Position numbers and translations under genes: made by a program. Positions 45,206 through 58,439 of a stretch of 64,000 nt of DNA are shown piece after piece. The stretch lies in assembly GCA_037074765.1 (NCBI GenBank), contig JBAMDO010000048.1, positions 124,001 through 188,000 of the forward strand, in the 5' to 3' direction. This DNA comes from Mansonella perstans (lineage: Eukaryota > Nematoda > Chromadorea > Rhabditida > Onchocercidae). Each line of letters starts with the position of its first letter. Position 1 is the stretch's first letter. Below the pieces are notes generated by a model. It did no database searches. It was not told the origin of the DNA and was given only the letters and a program-made list of their open reading frames with translations.

Positions 45206-48200
45206 GTTTTATAAATATAAAAAAAGTGTTTTATGATTTTATATTTTATAAACTTTCATAATATGAATGTTGCTGTATTATTGTAAATGGAAGGATCAGA
45301 CTTTTCGCTAATTCAAACCTCAGACTTCACTCCCGCGTCTTTTTGGTTATTTGGACTGTAAGACAAAAATAGATGAATTCCTCGAATTTAGAGAACATCT
45401 TTTAATGAAGCGATTATGGGGTTCGTTCCTTTCCTTGCCTTGCAGTATCTGACACTATAAGCTTCATCGCAACATACAGGTAGCAGTGTTTGGTAACGCT
45501 AAAACATCACGAGAAATCCAATTAAATAGTAAGAAAGGCGTTACTTTGCGTTTTTTAACATTTGAAGAACAGTTAATATCAACAATAATTCAGCGGACGA
45601 TGTTGTTTGATCGCAACGGCTTACATTGTGATGTTAACGTTGGAGCACACGGTGCTATCGAATTATTGTTCAGTTTTTTTTGATAATTGATGAATTTGAA
45701 TGAATGGAAAGAATTTCACTGCAGAAGATGCAAGAAACATAGTAGGACGCACAGTTTATCTGTTTGCTTATAATTCCGATGACCAATTAATTGTGATTAT
45801 GATTCTCAATAATTTAATGTTCGAAATATAGTAGCATCCTTCGTTTCTTATTTCGATTTGATGAAGCTAAAAGCTTTCATAAAATATCAGTTTATTATCT
45901 CTTCCAAAGACTTTAACAAAATTTGTGAAACAATAGCAAGATATTGTTTGAATCACGAAGCCAGTGTCTGTGTGAATTAAAATTAATTACTTGTTTTTAC
46001 GCAGTGAAGTTTTCGATACTTGTGAAATACGTGCCTGTAATCATACGGAGCGATAAATAAGAGATCTGTATTTTGTGCGAAGAAGTTAAAAAAAGAAAAC
46101 AACAAAGACATTGGTTTGAGTATTTGGAGATCAAAGAAATCAAAAATCCCTGAACTTCTAGTGGTATTTACATCTTATCAGAATTAGCGATCAGCAAAAT
46201 TTTGAAAAGATTGGCATCGTGAGTAATTTTCTTTTTTTCCACTTTTTTTCATTTCGTATCTCCGTTCAAGTTATTCATTTGTTTCATATTTCGTTTTCGC
46301 TGAAATGCGGTGAAGTTATCTTACGATCGAACCCATTAAATTTTTGCGGAAGCATTTCGTCTTTCAAAATATTGTTTGCCCAATTTTATTGCGGTTTATT
46401 CGCTGTTCGAAACAGTTTCAGTTTTTTTTCAGAATATTTGAACTGATGTCATTTTTGTTGTATTTGTGGAATTTTTTCGGAACATCATATATATTTTTTT
46501 TTTAAAAGTTAACGTTTTTTAGGATTTTCTTTGTAAATAATAATTTTGCATCTCAACCCCTCTGAGAATTGCAAATGCAATGTTCCTAAAGATAAAACAT
46601 AAGGTATGAAAAACATATGCTAGTACCAACTGAGAACTACTAGGTTTTCAAAAAAAAAGAAAAAAATCCATGTCCTAGGCTCGCATCAAATGGGAAAGAT
46701 GGTGCTGGCAATGCAGCCTCACGCTAAGCTTCATCGCAAGCTATATTCTCATTTGTATAAGTGAATGCTCCATAAAAGCTGGAAATCCTACTGCAATATG
46801 CGCTTGGACTGAAAGGTTTTGCAAATGTGTAAATACCTAGCACAGCATTGAAAATTCCACAATTCTGATAGCACTGCTCACATAATTAGTATCGGGGAAC
46901 TTAATCCATGCTGCTTCATCTGAATTGTTTCCCCACATACGATAAAAACAGTCGAAAAATTAAAAAATCCCCAAACTCAGAAAATATTCGCAAATCAGAA
47001 GTCCTTGTTTTTATGATTTCTTTCATGTCACCATCATACAATCAGTACAGTGAGGAAACGTCACAGTATCAGAAAAATTCACAGCGTATCTCGCTGCTTT
47101 TCATGATCAACGTTTACCTTTTCGAGGAAATTCAATTGGAGATATTATTATCTGTTAAATTCTGAAATTTCTGTCCTCTTCGTTACTCCAATATTCTGTT
47201 TTACATTTCTTCGAGAAGGGATCTGTGTGCCTACTGCAAACGATTAGCGTGCATCTTGCTCCTAGCTGGCGTGTTTGTTTGTGCTTGGAATTAAATAAGC
47301 CTTTCCATTCTTTCAGCTATTATGGATTAGATCCAACCAGTTGTTATTTATTTGCAAGCCAATCAACGTAATCCCCATCTGCAGTTCACTCTTTCTGATC
47401 TCCTGGTTATGTTTGCTCATTGGACTAACCGATAGTTGATCTTAAGGGATCCACAGATATATAACATTAAGTGATTCAACTTGTGGAATTTTCGATTTAC
47501 ACATTATCAAATACCATATAATTCGGACAAAAAAAAGGAGATTATGGGAAGAATCCTCATAATGAATCATACGTCCTTGATCAGATTACTTTTTTCATGA
47601 GAGGGCCTGGAACAAAAAATGTATCGATGGGCCACGCGATACATAACAGTTTTGTAATAATCTTTTCTCCTGCTTTCTTTCAATTCTTTTGTATTTATTC
47701 TCCTTCACTGTAACCAAACCATAAATCAAAATATTGTAAAAGGTTTAAATCAATCAATCAGTTCTGTTGTTAAAAGCCTTCGTGCAACAACATAACCAGT
47801 TCTTTCCAAAATCAATTAACAATGACAACAAAAGACATAGATTCTTGGGCGAAATTTCAGCGCATATTTTTCTGAATCTGCTCATATTACTCTCCTTACT
47901 TCATATAGAGTATTTCTTCGGTAGCTCAAAACTTTTCATCATCATAGCATTTGGGAAATCTTACTGCACTTCTATATTATTCAAATCATATTTTTTTCAT
48001 TCTTTAGATAAGAAACCAAAAATTTAATGTGCCATATTCGAATGTGAACTTTGAAATTATATTATACCCAATAATAAAAAGTTATTTAAAAACTTAAAAA
48101 GTAATGTCTATTATGATTAGTATTCTTATTTTCCTTTTTTCTTTACAATGCAGAATGAACGACAAATTTCAGATTTCAAGAGACAAGACTTCGCAATTAG

Positions 48201-49740
48201 CTCATTCATGTTTTCTGATAGCAATCATTACATCATTGCAAACAACAGCCGATCCTCATCACCAATGTGCTCAATGATCATTCAGCTATATACATGTTAT
48301 CACCCTTTCTCTTATTTTCCATATATCTGGACTTCAACTTAACGATTTACTGAAAGCAAATGAACAATTGCGGGACCAAGTGACATCATTTCATTTCGGA
48401 GACAATGATGGTATCTGGAGACACCCGACCAATACAGTGGTCGCCATGTGGTTGTACTGAATGAATTATAGATTTAGTAAAATGTGGAATTATGCAATCA
48501 CTATCGGTCCTTTATTTTTTTATTTTTTTTTAAATGGTAAATAACAGCGGTTGTTAATAAGATTAGCATATCCTTAGAGGATTTTCTCTGTTATTTGCTT
48601 TGTTTAATGAAACAATTACAATGATCCTTAAAACTTTAAAGCTATGAATTAGAATCATTCCTCTGTCCGGACTACATTTTCTCATACCCAAGTAAAAATT
48701 ATGAATAGAAGTAAATTTTATTAATTATTTTCAGAGCAGCATAAAATTTTCATATCCCGCTTCTACTATTTAGAGGAACCTTGTTTCCATTGGCTTATTA
48801 CATTTTAAAAAAAAAAAAATTATACATATATGTTTATTATTTGTCCTTGAAATGTATATTATTATACACCGGCATGGTTCCTTTCTTGTCAAATGTCCGT
48901 TATAGTAAAAGACAACTTACGGCTTCAGTGAAGCTATCGAATGTAATCTTGTAGATGGATAATTTAAACAAGAAAATAAATAACTCAACCCTGAAGAATA
49001 CAAACGTGTGGTAAAGTTTAAGGATATATTTTGCAACAACTCACAAGTAAGCAGAAGTTTATTTAAATCAAAGATTAATTATATTTTCAAGTTTGAACTA
49101 AGACTGAAAAAGTTATTGTCTATTAGAAAAAGTTAGAATTAATGATATAAAACCAAGTCAAGCTGATCACACTTAAAATATCGAGTGTGTCAACGACAAG
49201 TCAAAGGAAGTTTTTCAGCAGAAGGGTTGAGTTTGCACTCTGATTCTGTAATTTTTTTATAAATTAAAAGTTTAATTCCAATGATCAACCAAGTTTCACG
49301 AAAAAATCTATTTGTTTGTCAAAATTGAAAAGTGTATGCGACCATCAAGTTCACTTTTTATAGATAGCGAAAATATGTCCAGCAGAGCCATATGATTACA
49401 ATACTGTAACAGTGTGATACACAAAATATAACGCTTCCAACACAAGCATAAGTAAACGACCTGAAATGTTGAAAGTAAAATGAAATTAAGCAAACTCCAA
49501 GACATAACTAAAATTCCACTTACTTTTGCGGGGAACTATGCGCACTGGGATACATTGCTACGTTGGCTAAGATGTTCTTTTTCACTTATTGTACTACCAA
49601 TCTCAATCGGAACAAAATGATGTCCATTACATATTATCAGAGAAGAGCTGAGAAAAAGAAATCGCTAGTTTGATGAAAGTCAAGGTAAAAGGTTCTAGAA
49701 GAATGATAACTATCAACAAATAGTTATACCTATTTTGATT
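45206..49740. other. Gene-poor region
   Basis: No gene could be assembled. Several plus-strand frames are open for 60-90 codons (45486-45683, 46219-46446, 46908-47165, 47767-48027, 48148-48342) but lack family resemblance. A possible orphan exon-like frame at about 48328-48450 encodes LQLNDLLKANEQLRDQV, which could form a short coiled coil, and stops soon after. Confidence 0.4.
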
Positions 49741-50120
49741 TAAAGTTTTTGTTATTGAATGTTGCCTATTATGTCGGATGCTCCTGAAATAGCTTTGCCT
49801 CGTGTTAATGCTTTATCTTTTTGGATTACTTTTATAGCTTTGTTAATAGTTTATCAGTATTTTTTTATTGATGGTAGGCCTGGTCTTGTGTTATTTAATT
49901 ATTATTTAACTTTTACTTCTCGATTTTTGAGTATTTCCTTTTTATAATGGACATAGTAGAAATCGACATAGCCCTGCTTATGTTTTGAATGTACCTCTCA
50001 TGACCGATTCTTTCGTTTGGTTTATATTGAAGTTCTTCTAGAAAAAATACTCCAACTTATGGCTATCATCCTATGAGATATGATTATTATAGAAAGCAAA
50101 TCGTAAGTTTAGGTTAATAT
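49741..50120 (+). pseudogene. cox1: Nuclear mitochondrial insertion: rearranged cox1 fragments
   Basis: The sequence from 49741 reads like the middle of cytochrome c oxidase subunit I: GTTATTGA (Trp in mitochondrial code) then MLPIM.DAPE.ALPRVNALSFW, followed by LLIVYQYFFIDGRPG, matching the filarial cox1 segments MLP...GAPEMAFPRVNALSFW and VYQSFFIGGGPG as I recall them. The match stops abruptly near 49877. From about 49950 a second piece, SPAYVLNVPL, matches the C-terminal part of cox1 (SPEYVLNVPL), with a frame break near 50040 and a stop at about 50117-50119. The central part of cox1 is therefore missing. The local T-richness on this strand and the use of TGA as a sense codon mark it as mitochondrial. 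It cannot encode a working protein in the nucleus. Confidence 0.75.
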
Positions 50121-51399
50121 TAAACTTTAGTTTTGAAAACTAAAGATATATTTTTTATTTTTTTTTTGAGCAATTAGAATTTTGGGTTTTTTAATTTAAA
50201 TTAAGTTTAATCCTAGAAGTTTTTAACTTTTTATTTTAGTTTTTTTCTTTTATTTTGTTGTTTTGTCCAAGTTTTTCAATGAGATGTTCTAAAGAGTTGT
50301 ATTGTTATTTGGCACACAACTGATATATTCCTTGCTAAAAATTCTTATAGTACTTGAAAAATGCGAGTTTGTAAAGTGGAGTATATCGTAATTTTGAAGA
50401 AGAATTATTAAGATTTGCTTTCTCCCACCCTACCCAGACAGGTAACTTCTTCTATTCGTGACCACTAACCCAGGATTAAGAGTTTACACCTCAGTTCAGA
50501 GTAGTCCTTTTGTTTTTAGTGGCAAAGGAATGCAACTCATGGATCTGGATGCATAGGTGTGAGGTTGCTATTATCGGAGTTTGGGGATGTACCATACAAG
50601 GTATTGTTGTTATGGTTAAAGAAATATTTACACTGAGTTAATAATTGGACTATTTACTGGAAACTTAAAGAAAGCTACGATCACCACAACAACAATTTCC
50701 TGATTTTCAGCTAAGATTTTTGGTAAAAATATTAGATGGGGATTTTTGAATTGGGAATAACTCAGTTACGCTTAGCAGAAATTGTACACCGAATGTTTTT
50801 GAGCAAGGTTTTGAAATTTGAGTAGTAAAGTTCTAACTCACTAAACAACAAAAAACATCCAAGTGCAACGTAAACAAGTAAACAACGATAACAGCAAGTG
50901 ATGAACCGCATTTTATTGCTCGATTTCTAAACCAAAAGCAGTGATCGAATTAGTGAAACAGTTGTTTGTCATTTAATAGGATTAAATTGTCTCATTTACT
51001 CATTTTGAACTGTTAATTTTGAAATTTTCTTCAAATGATGACAGAACTACATTAGAAAGATATGAGAGCTAGAAGATACTAGGAATTTATTAAAGCTTTG
51101 ATTGCTAGAAAACTTGAATAAAAAAATTATTATCCATTGTTCGGCAATAAAGGTGATCAGGATATTAGAATGGATGGAATTTAGTTGCTAAAAGAATTGA
51201 TATTGAGTCTATTGTGCAGCAATTAAAAATTATAAGAAAAGTTACGGAAAGTTATTTATCAAGAAAAAAAGAAAATATCGAGGAAAAAAATGTGAGAAGA
51301 AAAAAAAAAAAAAACTTATCGTTTCAGGAATAAAAATGAATGTTGAATCAAATTGTAATGGTTATAAGATGAAATAAAGAAGAAAGAAGGCGAGTTCAA
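50121..51399. other. Region between the NUMT and the FASTK-like gene
   Basis: The first 200 bases are T-rich and may continue the mitochondrial insert: a short hairpin CTTTAGT-TTTGAAA-ACTAAAG at about 50124-50146 looks like a tRNA anticodon arm (loop reading TGA), but no full cloverleaf could be drawn. The remainder is AT-rich with no gene seen and should include the promoter of the following gene. Confidence 0.4.
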
Positions 51400-54300
51400 A
51401 TGGCTCTCTTTATATTTTCACTATCATTTCTTCGACGTACGTTGAATGTACAATTTTTGGGAACACAACAACAACAACAGAAAACTAGGTTAACAAATGT
51501 AATAAGGAAGCGTTATTTCTGCTCAGCTAAAGGAATTCCTAATACAAGTACATATGGCTTGGATTTGCTGATTACAAATCTCACTCAGGAAAGCAACAGG
51601 GTCGAAAGAGCTGAAATCAATACAGTTACGAGTGTTGAAGCTCTCAAAAAGGTAATTAATTTTACGGCTTCTTTTTGATTGATTTTTGTTAATGCTATGC
51701 CTTTTGCGGAACTATTTAGGAGTCACAAATTATTTCAGTTATATTTGCAAATGACCAAATGACATTACTACATCGGTTTATCAATTACAGTAACTTTGGT
51801 AATGCTAAAGTGTTTTGTTCACTTATGAATAAATAACCTGTGTACCTACTATACTGAATTTTTGGTAAAAACGATGTGAAATTTTTTCTTCTATGCCATA
51901 GTTACATTTCAGTATTTTCTATGCTGAACCAGTAATTTGTAATGTATTTAATTCTGGCTATTTTACACATGTAAAATGGAATTTTAGGTTTGCTCAAAAT
52001 TGGAAGATCCAGTCAATGGTGAAATTTCTGTAAGAATTTTAACACGTTTTGCTGAGCTTGCTGATAAAAAAGTTGATATTCAAAAAGCAGCGATTTATCT
52101 GAAAAAGTAAGTTGGCTAGTGGAAAAATATGTTAATATCGAAAGTAGCTTGAAGTTAATTTTATTCAGATTTGATTTCATGTATTCTATCACAAGAATTG
52201 ATTGATACCGCGAAGTGTTCTCAGGCACTTTTAAGACTAGTTTACATTCTGTCATAAGTCGTGTATAGTGCTATATTTATAGTGAAGCATGAGTGAGAGA
52301 TAACAAGTGAATGTTTTCTACGGAGATATGGCGTTTTACTTTACATGTTATTACCTACGTTCATTTTACTCGTTAACCAATATTTTTCAGAGGATTATTA
52401 GCTAAAATGGACATATCATTTAAAAATGAAAAGCTGAATATGAATTCGTTGCTTGAAGCAATACATGCTTTAGTTATTCTCGAACTTACTGAAGAATCTG
52501 TCTTTGAAACATCGATCGATGTATTAAGGCAGCAATTTTCTACCGATCTTTTCTCTGTCCCAGTCTCACCACTGGTCCGTTTAGCTGCTTTAGTGAATAG
52601 TAAAAAGATTCACCTGCCCGACGATTTATTATGTCGGATGAAGGAATGGTTGCAGATGAAGGCAAAGTTTGTATCACTTATTTCTATTCATTTGAAATTG
52701 TTTCTTTTTCGGCAAAAAGAGGTTCTTGAGACAATGATTAACATAGTCTCCGGTGGTATTGATATCAGTAGTATTGATAACATGTTAGGTACTTAAGCCG
52801 TGAAAAATTTAGTATGTACACCAGCTAACTTCCGTCAATACAGCAGTTATTTTCTTGAGTTGCTTATAATAAAAGGCATTTCAGTGAAATAACAGAGCCG
52901 AAAGATATCATTTCCGTGATTGTATGTTGTGATAAAAACGATAGTTGGTTCAACACATTTGTTGAAAGAGCAAAAACCTCTATATCTTCGATGTCTTGTA
53001 GTGAACTTATTAGCATGATGTCATGTTTGGCAAACAATTCAAGTCGGCCACCCCACATTTTGCGTCTCATCGCCGATACTTTTGAGCAGAATAAGAAAGA
53101 CTTAGCGGTTAATATTTCATTCAAACATTACTTATGTTTTGCGGACTGTCCGACTCTGATTTCTTGATCGAGACCAGGTTATTACTTGGTCAGAGGTTTT
53201 TTTAACGTGACAGTTCGTTACAAGTTGTGACAAAATGGTCACTTTCTTCAGATTGACCAGCTGATACTGTTAGCGCAATCAACTGCAAAATTGCGGTTCA
53301 TGGATAGTAGAATTCGACGAATTATAGCTGACGAAACTTTTGCCAATATCAGTCGTTTTACCAAGTGGTCGCAAATCAATACGATTGTTAATTCGATGGC
53401 AAAATTGCATATTGGTAAGTTTCGAACATGGAATGCTATTGCGGCGTGGATCAATAATAATCAAATGTTAGTTTTAAAGTTCTCATGGAGCAATTTAAAA
53501 TTATCGTTGTAGTTTATTATTAGTTACTATTATTATTATTGTTGGCTTTATCATCATTGTCTTCATTAACCCAACAGTGATTTCCGTTATTGTCCGTTTC
53601 ACTGTTATTATCGTTATTCTTGTTATTGTCATTATTATTAACATTATTGATCTTATGAATATATTCTTTTTATGTTCTGGTGTGCTTCTGCCAGTTGCCA
53701 ACTAGATCTTTTGAAGGAAGGTTATTTTCATTAATTGCTAATATGATTACTGTTTTGTTAGGAATGCTGCTCCTGCAGAATTATCATACGCTGTGCACTG
53801 GTGTGCAATTGCCGGCAAAGGTGATTTAATTCAAGAAGCCAGTGGATATTTATGCGAAAAATTGACTTCCTCAAGTATTGAATCCCCAAAAATTTGGCTT
53901 AGCACAGTCTACGCTTTAGCAACATGCGACAGGCTTTCACCAGAACTGGCACAGACTGTCTTACAATCGTCATTCATCGCAAATGTCTTGGGAGGGTTCG
54001 AAATTTTTTCATTCCTTATCGTAAAATTTTTTGGTTTCAAAGTGTTTCTTTGGGAATTAATGCAAATGGATATTTTTGTTTGTTCTCGATAATTTAAATT
54101 TCTAGTTTGAGTGGTTTTCGAAAACTAATGGCTGTAACAACTATTGCTCAAGTACAGTATTTTTTGAAAGCAATATTAAATGAAACTTATCAAGGTCCTT
54201 CATTGGATATTTTGGATCTTATGCAGTCTTCACCAACAGTTTTGGTTTGTTTTGATCCTGTAAAACCTAAGTTTTTCCTCTATCTTGGTTAGCCGCATAT

Positions 54301-55034
54301 GTAATATGTAAGAAAAGTTTTTAAAAAAAATTAGTGGAAAATTACAAGGAAATTTATTTTATTCAGATATTTTTGAAAAGACTTCCATTTATATATGTAT
54401 TCAGAATGATATGGCTTTCAAATTGCGTTATGGAAAAAGTGAAGAAGGAAATGTGCGGCATTTTCATTCATTGTTGCACAAATTGGTTCCGGTTAATTCA
54501 TATGCACTTCCCCCTGCTCTTACTGAAGATGGAATTTTTGTTAATGCAGTCATCAAGCTTGATGTTAAAGGAAATCGTTTTGTTCCACTAAGCCATTTCG
54601 AGGAAACGATGGTACCTCGTTTGGCCGTGATTTATCTCTCTTGGAGAGATGGCACTTTACCAGTGATTATTTCTTTTATTAACCGTTTATTTTGAAATCA
54701 ATTTTTTACACATTAATTTTTTACTTTGAAGTTTGAGTACTCTTCCACTCTTATTAAACCATATTTGGCTATTGTTTTTTATAAGCTATTATCCTTTGTA
54801 GTACATTTTCAGTGTGATGATGACGACAAAAGAACCCTGATGGGACCGCTATTGCTAAATATGCGTTTGCTGAAAGCCAGGGGATTTATTCCTGTGTTAT
54901 TCTCACAAAATGATTTCGATTCCAACATATCGTTGAAGGAGCAATTTATTCGTATTAAAACAAAACTTGAAGAGGCTTTAGCTGAAAGAGAAAGTACTAT
55001 TTCGGAATTACATAAATCCGTTGTTAAACATTGA
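51400..55034 (+). CDS. FASTK/RAP-domain-like mitochondrial protein
   Basis: FASTKD proteins act in mitochondrial RNA processing and translation. Nine exons join in phase: 51400-51651, 51988-52106, 52391-52666 (or to 52783), 52885-53107, 53252-53418, 53762-53995, 54106-54244, 54405-54662 and 54813-55034 (629 or 668 aa). The N-terminus is basic, hydroxylated and lacks acids (MALFIFSLSFLRRTLN... then KRYFCSA), a typical mitochondrial presequence. The body is built of leucine-rich helical repeats (LLEAIHALVILEL, SELISMMSCLANN, INTIVNSMAKLHIG, WLSTVYALATCDRLSPELA) like the FAST_1/FAST_2 repeats. The end, from RLAVIYLSWRDGTLP through LLLNMRLLKARGFIPVLFSQ to the helix with KTKLEEAL, fits a RAP domain (a hydrophobic strand, MR.L...G..V). 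The start is the only ATG giving a presequence. The donor of exon 5 must be GTTTCG, not the stronger overlapping GTAAGT, to keep the frame. Family assignment comes from architecture, not a search. Confidence 0.7.
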
Positions 55035-58000
55035 CGTAATCCGTCACCATCCGAAAATCTGGTTGGAGAAAATCATGACGTAAATTTATTAATCTGAGTA
55101 CAGCTAGTTGTTTGCAAACTTATCCACTGCCTTGGCATTTTTACTGTTTAATAATTTTTAGTTCAAATCCGCATAAAACTTTGAAAAAAATAACTGATAA
55201 AGATTTTAAGATGGAAAATATTGTTGTTTGGATTAGTTTAAAAGGAATAAGACAAACTGTTTCATTTTGAATGTGATTGTTTATCTTGTAGGTTCTTGTA
55301 GGTTCATCGGTTCACGAATTTATGGTAACGATTTATCATTTGTCCTTTGGAATATAGGGAAGAGTTGTGGTAGGATAATTTATCAATTTTTCCTATTTGT
55401 GCTTTGTCATATCATTGATGCCTTTTTGTTCTAAAAAATTTCCTAAGAAGTCCGGGGTTTCTCAAAGATGGAAAGATATTATAAGTTAATTTTAGTCATT
55501 TGATTATAAAACAAGCTTGAAGAACTGTTACGAAGAGCCCTTACCCCACCCCCCCTCCCCCCCGTATTACTTCACATTTTCTACTGTCATAAAAAAAACA
55601 TGCAGAGCATATTGCTTTTTGTTGTGAAAACTGTATCTTCACTCATTTTGACATTGTTCAGCTGAGATTGGTGATGAAATAATCCTAAATTTCAGTTAGA
55701 ATGTAAGTATAAAATTTTTAAAAGAAAATTTGCAATGATTCTCGAGGAATTATGGTACACGCTTTCCGCAGATTTTCAACTTCGTAATGTGCATATATGA
55801 TAAATTGTCTAAAGTTAATATTTCTGCTAAGGTACAACATCTTCAGTCTCTGAAGAAAATGCTAGAAGTTTTAAAATTATTCCTTTGGTTTAGGGAATAT
55901 ATGAATGTTGATTTCCAACTGACCGGAGAGACAGATTCTCAAGTTTTGATTTTATTGGTTTATGATTCTGTACAAGACTAAATTTGGACGTGCGTTATGC
56001 CAAGTTGTGTTTAGCCTTGCAAAACATCAAGGTTCGGCACCACCAGTGAAACAGTTTCAGATATTTCTTGAGGACCTAGAAATCCTGATCCGTCGAATAG
56101 TGAAGGCATTGGAAAGCATTTCTTTGTTTTCATTCTCAAAAATTTTATAAAATTGGCACACAAACCATCACTAACGCTTACCAAAGTAATGGTACCGTTT
56201 AGACGTGGGATACGACATGCATTTACGAAAAGGCTATAAATATCAAATCATTTCATTTGACCCAGCCACTGATTAAGCTTTTAGTAGTTAGGTTTAATTC
56301 AGTGATTATTCATATAACTCTTATGCGGCGATTTCTTTCCAATCCGCTCAAAGACTACTGCTGTGAACAGGCTACACAGTCTTGCTCAATTTCATTCTGC
56401 GTAACTTTTCTTAATACTGAATTGGAAACTTGAAATTTCGGATTGGCAAGTTGGAGGATTCCCATCACTTGTTAAATTAGAATTTCTAACCACTGTTTAT
56501 TCCTATTTTTCTCCTAGATTAGACTTATAATCAATTCTTAATCCTACTATTTTATTTATCATTGCATATCAATTTTCCATACATACCGCTTTTCTGTTTC
56601 GTCATTTCCTATTGGGAAAACCCGAAGAAATTCGTGGTATAATTAATTGTTATTCAGAATATTTCCAGAGAAATGATTATATTATACAAGAAATAACTTT
56701 TTTTATGCATAAAAAGTTGTTAACAAATAGAATTAAACAACCAATAAAATTATTTCTCATTTCGATAGCTTATATACTGTAATCATCAATGGATATCCAA
56801 TTAACATTTACTTTCATACTGCAGTTATTTAATACCTACAATATAGTCTTTAAGTGGTTATCAGTAGTTATCAATATCCGCTTTTCTCATTATTACTGTG
56901 TAAAAGTCATCTTTGGTAAGACAGTTCATTGTTCCAATCTCAACTTAATTAAGAATCAAATCAAGGAAATAATTAGGAGCAGCAGAGATTTTCCTATCCA
57001 TCTAAAAAAATGAGAAGTAGAAGAGAATCTACTCGTTTTCATTTGTACTTTTTAGCAAAATCAAAATCTATTCCCATTTCTCTGTTAGTGAAGAAATTTT
57101 TGAATGTACCCGAAATTCCAACATTTCAGATATTCTAACTTTGTGTAAAGTTATAATGAAATGAAGTTTTCACAATTTGAAAAAGCATTTCCACTGATCT
57201 TTTTCATCAAATATTACCCATAAATTACCGTTACAGATAAAGCACTAAACTTCCTTTACATTTAATTTATTGAATGTTATATAATAAATATGATAAATGT
57301 TTCGTTATTACAATCAATCAAAGAGCCTACAAAAAATAACGCATTTCATATAACTTTCCCGATATTTTCGTCAATCCATTATATGTAGTGTCGAATCTTA
57401 CGATTTTTCCCAAAACCTAACTCTAATAAATTCGAAAATTAACTGTATAAAAATTAATTTCGATTCCCACTTAGCGTTCCAGTAAGTCACAGTTTTTATC
57501 TCTTTAAATCAGGCATCAGTTTAATTGTTAGTTATAATGCACGATTTAACTAAAATATCTAGACTGAAATAACTGTATGCATCAACTTTTTAATATAACT
57601 TAAACTGAAATATTTGTAGCAAAAAAGTTGCTTCGGTTATAACGTTAAAGATATGCGTTAACTTGTAATGAACCATCGTAATGCGTTAATAAATGGTATA
57701 TTTCCAATGTTTTTCTTTCCACTTGGCTAATTCTGTGACATGTGATACTCTACATGTTGATAAATGTGTACTAGTTTTTCGAACTTTTTTATTAGCTGTA
57801 AATTGGAGTTACCGTTGCAAATATATTCTTAAACTGTTATTTTCAAACTGCACAAATGGATCCATTCAGAAACAATATGTCATTCCAGATATTCATTTGC
57901 TTTACTTTGCATCCGTTCAAATCATATAGCCTATTCGATAAGGCAACAAGTTTCACTCAATCTCTCCCTTTTATTCGCAGCATCGTGTTTATTAGCTGCT

Positions 58001-58439
58001 AGGATTTTTATAATTTAAACAGAAATTTCGATTTGCATCGTGTTTTTTCCTATCGTAACCAAGTAATATGGTGTAATTTTTATAACATGAAATTTTATTA
58101 TCTTCTGAAATACCAAATCCTATAGTAACAAAAAATATATACTTCGCAATACAGCGCATAATGTTCGAGCACTCTGTGAATCATATGAATGGAATTTGAA
58201 GAAATCCTTGCGCAATGCACAGTCAAAGAAAATGTTCCATTATGCTTTATGGATGGATTAATACTCATGCCAACTACACTAGCTGCTGTGTATAGATTAC
58301 TCTGAACAAAACGCTAACACTAGCACACTATGCTGCTCTGCATAGATTAGTCTGAACAAAACTGTATCTACAAAAGAAAGTTAATTACACTTTACAGAAA
58401 ACTGAACTCCAAACGGTGGAAGAATTAAGTCGTGTCCTT
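55035..58439. other. Region between the FASTK-like gene and the arginine-kinase homologue
   Basis: No gene is assigned. Around 55773-56150 several short plus-strand frames with plausible splice sites follow one another (IYDKLSKVNISAK before GTACAA; KFGRALCQVVFSLAKHQG before GTTCGG; IFLEDLEILIRRIVKALESI). They could be exons of an unrecognised or decayed gene. The rest, 56160-58270, is AT-rich with nothing recognisable. Confidence 0.4.
58275..58364. repeat. Imperfect tandem duplication (about 45 bp unit)
   Basis: Two copies, each containing a CTGCT.TG.ATAGATTA core followed by TCTGAACAAAAC, lie head to tail just beyond the stop codon of the minus-strand arginine-kinase homologue, so they are probably in its 3' UTR or flank. 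Confidence 0.8.

Noticed and set aside
46219..46446. T-rich 75-codon ORF considered as a mitochondrial or Wolbachia-derived insert
   Set aside because: No recognisable protein segment from either source; composition alone is not enough.
53415..53420. Strong GTAAGT donor in exon 5 of the FASTK-like gene
   Set aside because: Using it puts the next exon in a frame that stops; the weaker GTTTCG four bases later keeps a long conserved-looking frame.
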